A DNA stretch of 64,000 bases from Pseudomonadota bacterium (GTDB taxonomy: Bacteria > Pseudomonadota > Gammaproteobacteria > Burkholderiales > Thiobacillaceae), in contig JAJZRU010000014.1 in the NCBI GenBank assembly GCA_021802555.1, positions 1 to 64,000 on the forward strand, written 5' to 3'. This document shows positions 25,826 through 36,185 of this stretch, piece by piece. The position numbers and the translations under genes are program-made. Every line of letters starts with the position of its first letter. The first letter of the stretch is position 1. Under the pieces are notes generated by a model that was not told the DNA's origin, searched no databases, and saw nothing but the letters and a program-made list of their open reading frames with translations.

Positions 25826-26397
25826 GGCGTTTCCACCTGGCCGGAGATGCCCCGCATGCCCATCAGGGCGGCAGCCCGTTCGGCCGCATCCTTGGTGGCG
25901 AAAGGGCCCACGCGCAAGCGCGTCATGCCGTTGAAGCTGTCCGTGTAAACAGGCAATTTGAGGGCGGCGATGCGCGTCTTGAGCTTGCTTGCGTTGGCGG
26001 CGTCGGCGAAGGCCCCCACTTGCACCACATATTTCGCGGCCGCGCCGGCGGGAGCCGCGGCGCCTTGGCCCGCCGCACTCGCTGGAGCAGCTGCGGCGGC
26101 GGCCGGTTTTTGCGCCGCCGGCGCGGCGGCCGTGCCGGGGGCGGGCGCCGCCTGGGGCTCGGCAGCGGTGGAAGCAAGAGGCGCGGCGGGCGCGGGCGCC
26201 GTCTGCCCGTCCGCCGCGCCACCCGAACCGGCCGGCGGCACCGGCGGCATTTCCACCACCAGCCCCCCCGGCGGCGGCGGCTGGTTCTGCAGCAGCCTGG
26301 GCAGCACGGCCACCGCCAGCACCACCAGGGCTACCGCACCGATGAGACGGCGGCGGGCGCGGCGCTTGAATTCCTCTTCCGTCAGCTGAACTGCCAT
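25822..26397 (-). CDS. SPOR-domain cell-division protein (DedD-like)
   Basis: A 191-residue bitopic protein: a short basic cytoplasmic N-terminus (FKRRARRRLIG), one membrane helix (AVALVVLAVAVLPRLL), a long Ala/Pro-rich periplasmic linker, and a C-terminal SPOR domain from about residue 118 (KYVVQVGAFADAANASKLKT ... RLRVGPFATKDAAERA). SPOR domains bind denuded glycan strands at the septum. Position between folC and cvpA is that of dedD. The start overlaps the 3' end of folC by 16 bp. Confidence 0.9.
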   Translation of the reverse strand: MAVQLTEEEFKRRARRRLIGAVALVVLAVAVLPRLLQNQPPPPGGLVVEMPPVPPAGSGGAADGQTAPAPAAPLASTAAEPQAAPAPGTAAAPAAQKPAAAAAAPASAAGQGAAAPAGAAAKYVVQVGAFADAANASKLKTRIAALKLPVYTDSFNGMTRLRVGPFATKDAAERAAALMGMRGISGQVETP

Positions 26398-27647
26398 TCC
26401 GGGTGGGCTTCCAGCACGGCTGCTACCGTGCGGAACGATCCAAAAACGAGGATTCTATCACCAGCCCGAGTCGCCTCCAGGGCGCCGGCAAACGCATGCG
26501 CGGGGTGTCCGTGCAGCGTCGCCCGAGCGCCCGGCACCAAGCGCCGCAGAATCTCGCCCAGGCTTTGCGCGCTGGCACCGCGCGCTCCGTCCAGATCGGC
26601 CAGAAACCAGGCGTCCACCGCGGGAGCCACTGCTCCCAGCACCCCTTCCCTGTCCTTGTCCGCAAGCATGCCTGCCACGGCCAGCGTCCTCCCCGCCGGC
26701 GGCAGCCCGGCGAGATTGGCAGCCAGGGCACGCGCGGCTTGCGGATTGTGGGCGACGTCCAGATACACTTCCGGCACCTCCGCCACGCGCTGGAAGCGCC
26801 CGGCGAGGCGCGCCCCGCGCAGCCCTTGCTCGACGGCGCGGCGCGGCACGGACAGCTTTCCCGGCAAGGACAGCAAGGCCGCGATCGCGGCGGCCGCATT
26901 GTGCAGCTGGTACGCGCCCGCCAGGCAGGGCAAGGGCAAATCCGCGAACGCGGCCTCCCGGCCATGCCACCGCCAGCCGTCTGCACCCGGCCCATAACCG
27001 TAGTCGCACCCCGCCAGGCGCAGGTCCGCGCCGATGGCGGCGGCATGCCGCAACAGGCTGGAGGGCGGCGCCGGGTCCGCGCAAATCGCGGGCCGGCCTG
27101 CGCGGTACACGCCGGCCTTCTCGTAGCCTATCGCCTCGCGGTCGGGGCCCAGGTATTCCATATGGTCGAGATCCACGGTGGTGAGTATCGCGGCGTCGGC
27201 ATCGAATACGTTCACGGCGTCCAGACGCCCGCCCAGCCCCACCTCCAGCACGCCGGCATTGACTCCGGCGCGCTGAAAGTGCCACACGGCGGCAAGCGTG
27301 CCGAATTCGAAATAAGTCAGCGGAATGCCGCCCCTGGCACGCTCCACCGCCGCAAACGACTCGACGATGTCCGCGTCCGGAGCGGCCTGTGCCGCCACCC
27401 GCACGCGTTCGTTGTAGCGCAGCAAATGGGGCGAAGTATAGAGGCCCACGCGATAACCCGCCGCCGCCAGCATTGCTTCCAGGTAAGCGCAGGTCGAGCC
27501 TTTGCCGTTGGTGCCCGCCACCGTGACGAGCGGGAACGCGGGCGCCAGGCCCAGGGCATCCCTGACCCGCCGGACCCGCTCCAGACCCAGCGCAATGGCG
27601 TTGGGGTGCAGGGTTTCGAGACGGGCGAGCCAGTCGGCCAGCTGCAT
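26382..27647 (-). CDS. folC: Folylpolyglutamate synthase / dihydrofolate synthase
   Basis: A 421-residue Mur-ligase-like enzyme adding glutamate to dihydropteroate and folates with ATP. P-loop TVAGTNGKGSTCAYLEAML is near residue 45, GLYTSPHLLRYNERV follows, then EVGLGGRLDAVN, TTVDLDHMEYLG and DVAHNPQAARAL. The chosen ATG at 27647 starts MQLADWLARLETLHP, matching the family; longer in-frame extensions run into accD. It lies 32 bp after accD in the conserved trp-acc-fol operon. Confidence 0.95.
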   Translation of the reverse strand: MQLADWLARLETLHPNAIALGLERVRRVRDALGLAPAFPLVTVAGTNGKGSTCAYLEAMLAAAGYRVGLYTSPHLLRYNERVRVAAQAAPDADIVESFAAVERARGGIPLTYFEFGTLAAVWHFQRAGVNAGVLEVGLGGRLDAVNVFDADAAILTTVDLDHMEYLGPDREAIGYEKAGVYRAGRPAICADPAPPSSLLRHAAAIGADLRLAGCDYGYGPGADGWRWHGREAAFADLPLPCLAGAYQLHNAAAAIAALLSLPGKLSVPRRAVEQGLRGARLAGRFQRVAEVPEVYLDVAHNPQAARALAANLAGLPPAGRTLAVAGMLADKDREGVLGAVAPAVDAWFLADLDGARGASAQSLGEILRRLVPGARATLHGHPAHAFAGALEATRAGDRILVFGSFRTVAAVLEAHPEWQFS

Positions 27648-27679
27648 GCGTTGGCGGCGGGGGTGGCCGCAGATCGGAA

Positions 27680-28549
27680 TCAGGCGGCGCGGGCGCTGCA
27701 TCCCATCAGCATGGCGAGGGATGCGGCCAATTCGTCGCGCAGCTTGCGGCGGTCGACGATGCGGTCGACGGCGCCTTTTTCCAGCAGGAATTCGGAGCGC
27801 TGGAAACCCTCCGGCAGAGTTTCGCGCACCGTCTGCTCGATCACGCGCGGACCGGCGAAACCGATGAGCGCGCCGGGCTCGGCGACGATCAGGTCCCCCA
27901 GCATGGCGAAGCTGGCCGACACGCCGCCCATGGTGGGGTCGGTAAGCACGGAAATGAAGGGCAGCCGTTCCCGCGCCAGACGCGTGAGCGATGCGCTGGT
28001 CTTGGCCATCTGCATGAGGGAGAACAGGCCTTCCTGCATGCGCGCGCCGCCGCTGGCGGCAAAGCACACGAGTCCGCTCCTGGATACGATGGCCGCGTCG
28101 ATGCCGCGCACGAAGCGCTCGCCCGCCACCGAGCCCATGGAGCCGCCCATGAACTTGAATTCGAAGGCCGCGGCCACCACCGGCACGCCCTTGACGGTGC
28201 CGCCCATGACCACCAGGGCATCGCTTTCCGCGGTGGCCGCCTGGGCTTCTTTGAGGCGCTCAGGATATTTCTTGCTGTCCTTGAACTTGAGCGGATCCAG
28301 CGGTTGCACTTCGGCGCCGATTTCGCGGCGCGCCTCGGCGTCGAGGAACACGTCCAGGCGCTTGCGCGCGGTGATGCGGTGATGATGTCCGCACTTGGGG
28401 CAAACCTCAAGATTGTTCTCCAGATCCGCCTTGTAAAGCACTTCGTTGCAGGCCGGGCACTTGCTCCACAGCCCCTCGGGCACCGATTTTTTGTTCTCTC
28501 TCGCGCGCCGCTGGATCTTCGGCGGCAATAATTTCTGAAACCAACTCAT
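27680..28549 (-). CDS. accD: Acetyl-CoA carboxylase carboxyltransferase subunit beta
   Basis: A 289-residue subunit of the carboxyltransferase that forms malonyl-CoA with AccA. The zinc ribbon is Cys31-X2-Cys34 ... Cys50-X2-Cys53 ([14 protein letters not shown]). The catalytic domain has [41 protein letters not shown] and [17 protein letters not shown]. The start ATG at 28549 ([12 protein letters not shown]) overlaps the trpA stop by ATGA, so fatty acid and tryptophan genes are translationally linked. Confidence 0.97.
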   Translation of the reverse strand: MSWFQKLLPPKIQRRARENKKSVPEGLWSKCPACNEVLYKADLENNLEVCPKCGHHHRITARKRLDVFLDAEARREIGAEVQPLDPLKFKDSKKYPERLKEAQAATAESDALVVMGGTVKGVPVVAAAFEFKFMGGSMGSVAGERFVRGIDAAIVSRSGLVCFAASGGARMQEGLFSLMQMAKTSASLTRLARERLPFISVLTDPTMGGVSASFAMLGDLIVAEPGALIGFAGPRVIEQTVRETLPEGFQRSEFLLEKGAVDRIVDRRKLRDELAASLAMLMGCSARAA

Positions 28550-29346
28550 GCTGCATCCACCCCTTTTCTCAACGCGGCCATGAGGGCCGTCACGTTCTCC
28601 GCAATTTTTTCCCTGGGGGAATTCTCGATTTCCTGGATCACCCGGCTGCCCACCACCACGGCATCGGCCAGGCCGGCGATGGCGCGCGCCGTATCCGCGT
28701 CGCGTATGCCGAAACCCACGCCCACCGGCAGGCCGCAATGCTTTCTCAACAGGGGAATCTTCTGCGCCACCTCCTCCAGATTGAGGTGCGCCGCCCCCGT
28801 CACGCCCTTGAGCGAGACGTAGTAGACGAACCCGCGCGCCAGCCTGGCCACGGCATCCATGCGCGCTTCCGGCGTGGTGGGCGACAAGAGATAAATGGGA
28901 TCAAGCCCGTGGGCCGCAAACACGTCCGCCACGCCCGGGCTTTCCTCGGGCGGAATGTCCACGATCAGCACGCCGTCCACCCCCGCCGCGCCGGCGGCCT
29001 GGGCAAATGCCTCGTAGCCCATGTGCTCGATGGGGTTGGCATAGCCCATCAGCACCACCGGCGTCGCCGCGTTGCCGGCACGAAACGCCTTGACCATGCC
29101 CAGCACGTCGCGCAGCCCCACCTTGTGCGCGAGCGCCCGCTCGGAGGCCCGCTGGATGGTCGGCCCGTCGGCCATGGGGTCAGAGAACGGCACGCCCAGC
29201 TCGATGATGTCCGCCCCGCCCGCCACCAGCGCGTGCATGAGCAGCACGGTGAAGGCCGGTTCGGGATCGCCCGCGGTGATGAAGGGGATGAGGGCTTTCT
29301 TGTGCTGCGCCTGGAGCGCGGCGAAGGTGGGGCCGATGCGGCTCAT
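28546..29346 (-). CDS. trpA: Tryptophan synthase alpha subunit
   Basis: A 266-residue TIM-barrel subunit cleaving indole-3-glycerol phosphate to indole. The catalytic Glu and Asp are seen in [19 protein letters not shown] (around residues 47-65), and the phosphate site in [15 protein letters not shown] and [11 protein letters not shown]. It forms the channelled alpha2-beta2 complex with TrpB, whose gene lies 62 bp upstream. Confidence 0.97.
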   Translation of the reverse strand: MSRIGPTFAALQAQHKKALIPFITAGDPEPAFTVLLMHALVAGGADIIELGVPFSDPMADGPTIQRASERALAHKVGLRDVLGMVKAFRAGNAATPVVLMGYANPIEHMGYEAFAQAAGAAGVDGVLIVDIPPEESPGVADVFAAHGLDPIYLLSPTTPEARMDAVARLARGFVYYVSLKGVTGAAHLNLEEVAQKIPLLRKHCGLPVGVGFGIRDADTARAIAGLADAVVVGSRVIQEIENSPREKIAENVTALMAALRKGVDAA

Positions 29347-29408
29347 GTATTGATCTTCCAGGTATCGAGCTTGTCTTGACGAGCCGTTTCCTCAGCCGGG
29401 TATGCCAT

Positions 29409-30604
<1,196 letters not shown>

Positions 30605-30608
<4 letters not shown>

Positions 30609-31216
30609 GCTTTCGCTCGCTCGATGAATAGGCTGACCTTGGCGGGGTCTTTGCAGCCGGGGCTGGCTTCGACGCCGGAGGCGACGTCCACGGCCCAGGG
30701 ATGGACCTGGCCGATCGCTTGCCGGACGTTGTCCGGCGTGAGCCCGCCCGACAACACGATGGGTTTGGGGAGCACCGCCGGAATCCAGGTCCAGTCGAAG
30801 CATTCGCCCGTGCCGCCCGGCACTCCGGGGACGTAAGTGTCCAGCAACAGCGCCTGGGCTGTGGCGTAATCCGCGGCGCATTGTAGCAAATCGGTGTCCT
30901 CCCCGACGCGCACGGCCTTGAGGTAAGGCCGGCCGTAGCGCGCGCAATAGGCCGGGCTTTCCTTGCCGTGGAATTGCAGGACGTCCAGGGGCACGCGCTC
31001 CAGCACCGCGCGCACATAGTCCTCCAGCGCATCGACGAACAGCCCCACGACGGTGACGAAAGGCGGCAGGGCGCGGACGATGGCCGCGGCGGCGGCCGCT
31101 TCCACATAGCGCGGGCTCTTGGCGTAGAACACCAGACCGATGGCATCAGCGCCGGCCTGCGCCGCGTGCAAGGCGTCTTCTGTGCGGGTGATGCCGCAAA
31201 TCTTGACCCGGGTCAT
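30605..31216 (-). CDS. trpF: Phosphoribosylanthranilate isomerase
   Basis: A 203-residue TIM-barrel enzyme converting phosphoribosylanthranilate to the deoxyribulose form. Signature residues are [12 protein letters not shown] (catalytic Cys) and [37 protein letters not shown] and [14 protein letters not shown] (catalytic Asp). It is a stand-alone protein, not fused to TrpC. First gene of the trp-acc-fol-pur run; its promoter must lie in the 61 bp upstream or read through from the pseudopilin gene. Confidence 0.95.
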
Positions 31217-31277
31217 GGCTATCGCAACACAAAGTCACAAGTATGCCTGTTTCCCGCTGAGAGGGTACCGACGGTGG

Positions 31278-31802
31278 TCAGGGGCAGATGTCCGCTCCCT
31301 TGTCGACCCGCACCCGGCCCTGGTTGCTGACGATGATGCTGCGCCCATGGGCCGGGCCGCGCGCATCGCACAAACGAAAGGTATCGTTGTAGCCGGCAGC
31401 GAAACCCTGGGCGTCGAAGCGCACGCGCACTTTCTTGCCTTTGTTCAGGCTGTGGCTGTCGTGCACCGCGGGCCAGCGCCGCAACAGCGCCTCCCCGGGA
31501 TCGAGAACGCCGTCGCCGTCGGCATCGGCGAAGGCCACCCAGCCCTGGGCCCAGTCGCTCGTGCCCAGGCAGGCGCCTGCGCTTTCGGCGCAGAGCGTCA
31601 CGTGGCCGCCTCTCATCACCGCTTCGCTGCGCGCATACTGCAAAGCCCCCAGCACGGCGTTGGCCTGGGCGCTGAGACGGTTCTCCTGCATCAGGTTCGT
31701 ATAGGCCGGCGCGGCGGCCGCGGCGAGCAAAGCGGTGATGGCCGTCACCGACAGTGCTTCGACCAGGCTCACGCCGCGCTGCCGCTGATGGACAGCGTTC
31801 AT
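31278..31802 (-). CDS. Second GspH/FimT-type pseudopilin, isolated
   Basis: A 174-residue class III prepilin distinct from the fimT of the pilus operon: leader MNAVHQRQRG, then VSLVEALSVTAITALLAAAA with Glu5, QANAVLGALQYARSEAVMRG, and a calcium-like loop ADADGDGVLDPGE before the C-terminal strands. GGGGGAG five bases before ATG 31802 decides the start. No other pilus gene is adjacent. It is divergent from thiO and upstream of trpF. It may be an additional minor pilin or a DNA-binding FimT; which cannot be told. Confidence 0.87.
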   Translation of the reverse strand: MNAVHQRQRGVSLVEALSVTAITALLAAAAAPAYTNLMQENRLSAQANAVLGALQYARSEAVMRGGHVTLCAESAGACLGTSDWAQGWVAFADADGDGVLDPGEALLRRWPAVHDSHSLNKGKKVRVRFDAQGFAAGYNDTFRLCDARGPAHGRSIIVSNQGRVRVDKGADICP

Positions 31803-31880
31803 TTTTCTCCCCCTTTTTCTCTCCCCAGTCGACGGTATTGTTAGAATCGTCGCGTGACTTAGCACTATAGATCGTTAATC

Positions 31881-32969
31881 GTGGATGTCATTCTCCTGGG
31901 TGCCGGGGTGTCCGGGCTGTCCGCGGGGCTGGAACTGGCCCGCCGCGGCGCCCGCGTCACGCTGCTGGATCGCGGCACCCTGGGTGGAGAATCCACCTGG
32001 GCCGGCGCGGGCATCGTCTTCCCCCTCCTGCCCTGGCAGTACGGAGCAGACTTCAACCGTCTGGCCCTGACATCCCTGGCGCATTACCCCGATTGGGTCG
32101 AACAGCTGCGCGAACTGTCGCACACCGACCCGGAATACCTCGTCAGCGGATTGCTCGTACTTCCGCCGATAGAGGAGGAAGCGGCGCCGTGGTGCGCCGA
32201 ACATGGCCTGCAATGCGGTGCGCCCCCGGCTGATCTTCCCGGCTTCGCGCTCCCTCCGCCGGACAGTCTGTGGCTGCCGCAGGTCGCCCAGATACGCAAT
32301 CCGCGCCTGGCGCGCGCCCTGGCGGAAGCGATACGCGCCCTGGGCGGCCACATCGAAGACAACGTCGCCGTCGAAGACATCGGTCTGCAAGGTTCGCGCC
32401 TCACCAGCGTGCGGGCCGGCGGCAAGATCTATCGGGCGGATCATTTCGTGCTTGCCACCGGCGCGTGGTCCAGCCTGCCGCTCGCCAACCTGCCGGCGCT
32501 GCCCGCCATCCGCCCGGTGCGCGGTCAGATGCTGCTCTACCCGCCGGGCAGACACCGTTTGCAGCAGATCGTCTATCAGGACGGCTTCTATCTCGTGCCG
32601 CGCAAGGACGGCCATCTGCTGGCCGGCAGCACGTTGGAGTTCGGCAGCTATGCCAAGGAAACCAACGAGACGGGCCGCCGGCGCCTGCACCAGCGCGCCA
32701 GCGGCCTGCTGAGCGGCCTGCCCGAGCCGATCCGCCACTGGGCGGGCATACGCCCCGGCAGCCCGGACAACCTGCCCGTCGTCGGCCCGCACCCCGATTA
32801 CGTGAATCTATATCTCAACGTCGGCCATTACCGTTACGGCGTAACCCTGGCGCCGACTTGCGCACGCCTGCTGGCCGACCAGATGACCGGCGCAGTGCCC
32901 GAACTGCCCACGGCGCCCTATTCCCTGCAAGCGGCTTCGGCCCGAACCTGGCCGGAGCCGGCCGTTTGA
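31881..32969 (+). CDS. thiO: Glycine oxidase ThiO-like FAD enzyme, GTG start
   Basis: A 362-residue DAO-family flavoenzyme. The dinucleotide-binding loop is ILLGAGVSGLSAGLELARRG at residues 4-23, with FAD contacts in GGESTWAGAGIVFPL and VGHYRYGVTLAPTCARLLAD near the end. ThiO oxidises glycine to dehydroglycine for the thiazole of thiamine. No thiS or thiG is adjacent, so another amine substrate cannot be excluded. Start is GTG 31881. The stop overlaps the TTG start of a glycosyltransferase (TTGA). Confidence 0.87.
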   Translation: MDVILLGAGVSGLSAGLELARRGARVTLLDRGTLGGESTWAGAGIVFPLLPWQYGADFNRLALTSLAHYPDWVEQLRELSHTDPEYLVSGLLVLPPIEEEAAPWCAEHGLQCGAPPADLPGFALPPPDSLWLPQVAQIRNPRLARALAEAIRALGGHIEDNVAVEDIGLQGSRLTSVRAGGKIYRADHFVLATGAWSSLPLANLPALPAIRPVRGQMLLYPPGRHRLQQIVYQDGFYLVPRKDGHLLAGSTLEFGSYAKETNETGRRRLHQRASGLLSGLPEPIRHWAGIRPGSPDNLPVVGPHPDYVNLYLNVGHYRYGVTLAPTCARLLADQMTGAVPELPTAPYSLQAASARTWPEPAV

Positions 32970-34087
32970 ACGGCACGCGCCTGACCGTGCTGCAAGTTCT
33001 CCCCGCCCTGGAATCGGGCGGAGTGGAGCGCGGCGTGCTGGAAGTCACGCGCGCCCTCGCCGCGGCGGGACACCGCGCCCTGGTCATGTCGGCGGGCGGC
33101 AGAATGGTCAAGGACATCGAGGCCGTCGGCGGCGTACACCATGCCTGGCCGATAGGCCAAAAATCCCTCTGGACGCTGCGCTGCGTCGCCCCGCTGCGCC
33201 GTTTCCTGGCGCGCGAACAAATCGACATCCTGCACGCCCGTTCGCGCATGCCGGCCTGGGTCGCCTGGCTGGCCTGGCGCGGCATGGCGCCGGGGCGCCG
33301 CCCGCGCTTCGTCACCACCGCGCACGGCCTCTATTCGGTCAGCCGCTACAGCGCGGTGATGATGAAGGGCGAGGCCGTCATCGCCGTGTCGGAAACCATG
33401 CGCGATTACATCGTCGCACACTACCCCCGGGTGCCGCCCGAGCGCATACACGTGATCCATCGCGGCGTCGACGCGGGCGAATTCCCCTACGGCTACCATC
33501 CGGACATACTCTGGGAGCAAGCCGTGGCGGCGGAATACCCCGCAGCGGCGGCGGGGCTGCGCCTGCTCTTGCCCGGGCGCATCACGCGCCTGAAAGGCCA
33601 CGAGGATTTCATCGAAATCATCCGGCGCCTGAAAAAGCGCGGCCTGCCCGTGCACGGCCTCATCGCCGGCGGCGCCGCGCCTTCCAAACGCAAGTACCTG
33701 CAAAAGCTGCGCTACCGCGTGCGCGCGCTGAACCTGGAGCGCGACATCAGCTTCACCGGCCAGCGCCAGGACTTGAAGAACATCATGGCGTGGTCGCATC
33801 TCGTGCTGTCGCTCTCCCGCCGGCCCGAGTCCTTCGGGCGCACCACGCTGGAGGCGCTGCGTTTGGGCGTGCCCACGGCCGGCTACGACCACGGCGGCGT
33901 CGGGGAAATCCTCTCCCGCGTCTATCCCCAGGGTCTCCTGCCGCTGGACGATCTCGATGCCGCCACGCGCCGCATCGAATCCCTGCTCAAGGAGCGGCCG
34001 GCCGTGCCGCCGGGGAATTTCTTTCCCCTGCAGGACATGCTGGACAAGACGCTGGCGCTCTACACGCGCCTGGCATGCGAAAGGTGA
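32966..34087 (+). CDS. Glycosyltransferase family 4, TTG start
   Basis: A 373-residue GT-B enzyme: acceptor-side N-terminus VLQVLPALESGGVERGVLEV, nucleotide-sugar domain with LLLPGRITRLKGHEDFIEII, and the family Glu motif SLSRRPESFGRTTLEALRLG. It resembles the LPS core transferases that accompany WaaE-like enzymes in Betaproteobacteria. Translation starts at TTG 32966 sitting on the thiO stop. Alternatives far upstream run through thiO out of phase with the family. Sugar donor and acceptor cannot be read from sequence. Confidence 0.88.
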   Translation: MNGTRLTVLQVLPALESGGVERGVLEVTRALAAAGHRALVMSAGGRMVKDIEAVGGVHHAWPIGQKSLWTLRCVAPLRRFLAREQIDILHARSRMPAWVAWLAWRGMAPGRRPRFVTTAHGLYSVSRYSAVMMKGEAVIAVSETMRDYIVAHYPRVPPERIHVIHRGVDAGEFPYGYHPDILWEQAVAAEYPAAAAGLRLLLPGRITRLKGHEDFIEIIRRLKKRGLPVHGLIAGGAAPSKRKYLQKLRYRVRALNLERDISFTGQRQDLKNIMAWSHLVLSLSRRPESFGRTTLEALRLGVPTAGYDHGGVGEILSRVYPQGLLPLDDLDAATRRIESLLKERPAVPPGNFFPLQDMLDKTLALYTRLACER

Positions 34088-34905
34088 GCGCCGTGGAACC
34101 CATCTCCGTCTTCATCACCACCTACAACAACGCCCGCACGCTCCCCACCTGCCTGGCAAGCGTCGAATGGGCAGACGAAGTGCTGGTGCTGGACTCTTTC
34201 AGCACGGACGAAACCCCGGCCATTGCCCAGCGCCACGGCTGCAAATTCCTGCAGCACGAGTTCCTCGGCTACGGTCCGCAGAAGCAGTTGGCTCTGGAGC
34301 ACACCGCGCACCGCTGGGTGCTGCTGCTGGATGCCGACGAGGCGCTCTCGCCGGCCTTGATCGGGGAGATCCAGGCGTTGCGCGCGCGCGGCTTCGATGC
34401 CCACGGCTATGAAATCCCGCGCCAGGAGCAGTTGTTCTGGCGCATGTCTTCGCCCAAAGTGCGCATGAACGGCTTTCTGCGCCTGTTCGACAAGACCCGC
34501 GGGCGCGTCTCCGACATGCCGGTGCATGCCGCGCCCAAAGTGGACGGGCGCATCAAATGGCTAAAGCGCCCTTTCTACCACTACGCGGAAACCAGCCTGC
34601 ACGTGAAGGTGGAGAAGATCAACGCCTATTCCACCGGCCTGGTGGCCGACAAGGTGGCGCGCGGTTTCCACCCCAGTCCCTGGAAAATGGCCCTGTATCT
34701 GCCCTATGCCTTTGTGCGCAGCTATGTTTTCAAGCGCAATTTCCTCAACGGCTGGGGCGGCTTCATCACCTCGGTCACCATGAGCTATTACGCCTTCCTC
34801 AAATACGCCAAGCTGTATGAGCACGCACAATTCGAGCGCTACGGCCAGAGCCTGATGCCCGAAGGCGCCCCGCCGCCCCCGCCGCCGCCGTCGGTGCCCT
34901 TGTAA
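34075..34905 (+). CDS. WaaE-like glycosyltransferase family 2
   Basis: A 276-residue GT-A enzyme starting ISVFITTYNNARTLPTCLAS, with LVLDSFSTDETPAIA, the metal-binding LLLDADEAL, and a C-terminal amphipathic part (YAFVRSYVFKRNFLNGWGG) that binds the membrane. This is the WaaE/KdtX pattern for adding a glucose to the heptose core of lipopolysaccharide. The tail ends in a run of seven prolines, an odd extension. The start is uncertain: ATG 34075, GTG 34084 (GTGA overlap with the upstream stop) or GTG 34093, which has AAGGTGA in front. Confidence 0.87.
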   Translation: MRKVSAVEPISVFITTYNNARTLPTCLASVEWADEVLVLDSFSTDETPAIAQRHGCKFLQHEFLGYGPQKQLALEHTAHRWVLLLDADEALSPALIGEIQALRARGFDAHGYEIPRQEQLFWRMSSPKVRMNGFLRLFDKTRGRVSDMPVHAAPKVDGRIKWLKRPFYHYAETSLHVKVEKINAYSTGLVADKVARGFHPSPWKMALYLPYAFVRSYVFKRNFLNGWGGFITSVTMSYYAFLKYAKLYEHAQFERYGQSLMPEGAPPPPPPPSVPL

Positions 34906-34915
34906 GCGGACGCCG

Positions 34916-36106
34916 TCAGGCCAGGGCGGCGGCGATGCGGCTCAAGGCCTTTTGCAGATTTTCCAGGGACGTGGCGAAGGACAGGCGCAAACAGCCTTCG
35001 GCGCCGAACGCCGAGCCCGGCACCGCCGCCACGCCAGCGTCGAGCAAATAGGCCGCGAGCGCCAGGTCGGTGGGCTCGGCCAGCCTGCCCTGGCGATGCA
35101 GGCGCGCGATGGCTGCGGACATGTCGGGGAAGGCGTAGAAGGCGCCGCCGCTGGGCACGCAGTTGACCCCGGGCATGGCATTCAAGATCTCCACGACGTA
35201 GCGGTGCCGCGCGCGGAAGGCTTCCAGCATGGGCGCCATGCAACCCTGGTCGCCGTTCAGGGCCGCTTCCGCCGCTACCTGGGAAATAGAGGTCGGATTG
35301 GACGTGGACTGGGACTGGATGTTCTCCATCGCCGCAATCAGAGGCTCGGGTCCGGCACAGTAGCCGATGCGCCAGCCGGTCATGGCATAGGCCTTGGACA
35401 CGCCGTTGAGCACCACCGTGCGCTCATACAACTCCGGGCAAGCATTGACGATGTTGCAAAACGCGCCGTCCCGCATGAGGATGTGCTCGTACATGTCGTC
35501 GCTGGCGATGAGCACTTCCGGATGGCGGCGCAGCACTTCGCCGAGCGCGGCCAGCTCTTCGCGGCGGTAAACCGCGCCCGTGGGATTGCCGGGGCTGTTC
35601 AACACCAGCAGGCGGGTGCGCGGCGTGAGGCTTTGTTCCAGCTGCGCCGGCGTGAGCTTGAAGCCCTGGTCGATGCCGCAGGCGACAAACACCGGCACCC
35701 CCTCGGCCAGCAGCACCATGTCCGGATAGGACACCCAGTAGGGCGCGGGTATGATGACTTCGTCGCCGGGGTTGAGGTAGGCCTGCGCCAGGTTGTAAAA
35801 ACTCTGCTTGCCGCCGCAGGACACCAGAATCTGCCTGGTGCCGTAATCCAGCCCGTTGTCGCGCTTGAACTTGGCCGCCACGGCAGCCTTCAGGGAGGGT
35901 GTGCCGCCCACCGCGGTGTATTTGGTGAAGCCCCTGCGTATGGCCTCGATGGCCGCCGCCTTGATGAAATCCGGGGTGTCGAAATCGGGTTCGCCCACCC
36001 CCAGATTGACGATGTCTCGGCCTTCCGCCTTGAGCGCGCCGGCCTTGGCGGAAATGGCCAGCGTGGGGGAAGGCTTGATGGCTTGAACGCGGCGCGAGAG
36101 CTGCAC
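34916..36106 (-). CDS. Class I aspartate/aromatic aminotransferase, GTG start
   Basis: A 396-residue PLP fold-type I enzyme: NLGVGEPDFDTPDFIKAAA, NSPGNPTGAVYRREEL, SDDMYEHIL, and PLP lysine in VLNGVSKAYAMTGWRIGY. It is the bacterial 1-gamma aspartate aminotransferase type, transferring amino groups between aspartate and 2-oxoglutarate. Some members also accept prephenate. I start at GTG 36106 (VQLSRRVQAIKPSPTL, the family start). A longer frame beginning at 36205 would cross the divergent promoter region and the uvrB start. Confidence 0.9.
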   Translation of the reverse strand: MQLSRRVQAIKPSPTLAISAKAGALKAEGRDIVNLGVGEPDFDTPDFIKAAAIEAIRRGFTKYTAVGGTPSLKAAVAAKFKRDNGLDYGTRQILVSCGGKQSFYNLAQAYLNPGDEVIIPAPYWVSYPDMVLLAEGVPVFVACGIDQGFKLTPAQLEQSLTPRTRLLVLNSPGNPTGAVYRREELAALGEVLRRHPEVLIASDDMYEHILMRDGAFCNIVNACPELYERTVVLNGVSKAYAMTGWRIGYCAGPEPLIAAMENIQSQSTSNPTSISQVAAEAALNGDQGCMAPMLEAFRARHRYVVEILNAMPGVNCVPSGGAFYAFPDMSAAIARLHRQGRLAEPTDLALAAYLLDAGVAAVPGSAFGAEGCLRLSFATSLENLQKALSRIAAALA

Positions 36107-36157
36107 GATGGAGTCCTGGGAGTCCCCCGGCCGCAATTGCGCCGGATGGTAGAATGA

Positions 36158-36173
36158 AAAATTTGCAAATTTT
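36158..36173. promoter_or_regulatory. 16-bp perfect AT-rich palindrome in the uvrB/aminotransferase divergent region
   Basis: AAAATTTGCAAATTTT is a perfect palindrome, followed closely by TTTGCAAGTTT which repeats its centre. It ends 12 bp before the uvrB GTG start and lies inside the 79 bp shared by two divergent genes. A TAGAAT box at 36150-36155 immediately precedes it. It is not the LexA consensus (CTGT-N8-ACAG). An operator for an unidentified regulator is the simplest reading. Confidence 0.4.
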
Positions 36174-36185
36174 GCAAGTTTACCC

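Noticed and set aside
26020-26300. GC-rich Ala/Pro codon repeats in the SPOR gene as a DNA repeat element
   Set aside because: They encode the low-complexity periplasmic linker of the SPOR protein and are not a regular tandem repeat.
26403-28382. Long plus-strand frame opposite folC and accD
   Set aside because: Antisense to two well-defined enzymes and lacks any protein-family pattern.
36121-36185. LexA box upstream of uvrB
   Set aside because: No CTGT-N8-ACAG-like sequence is present; the palindrome there has a different core.
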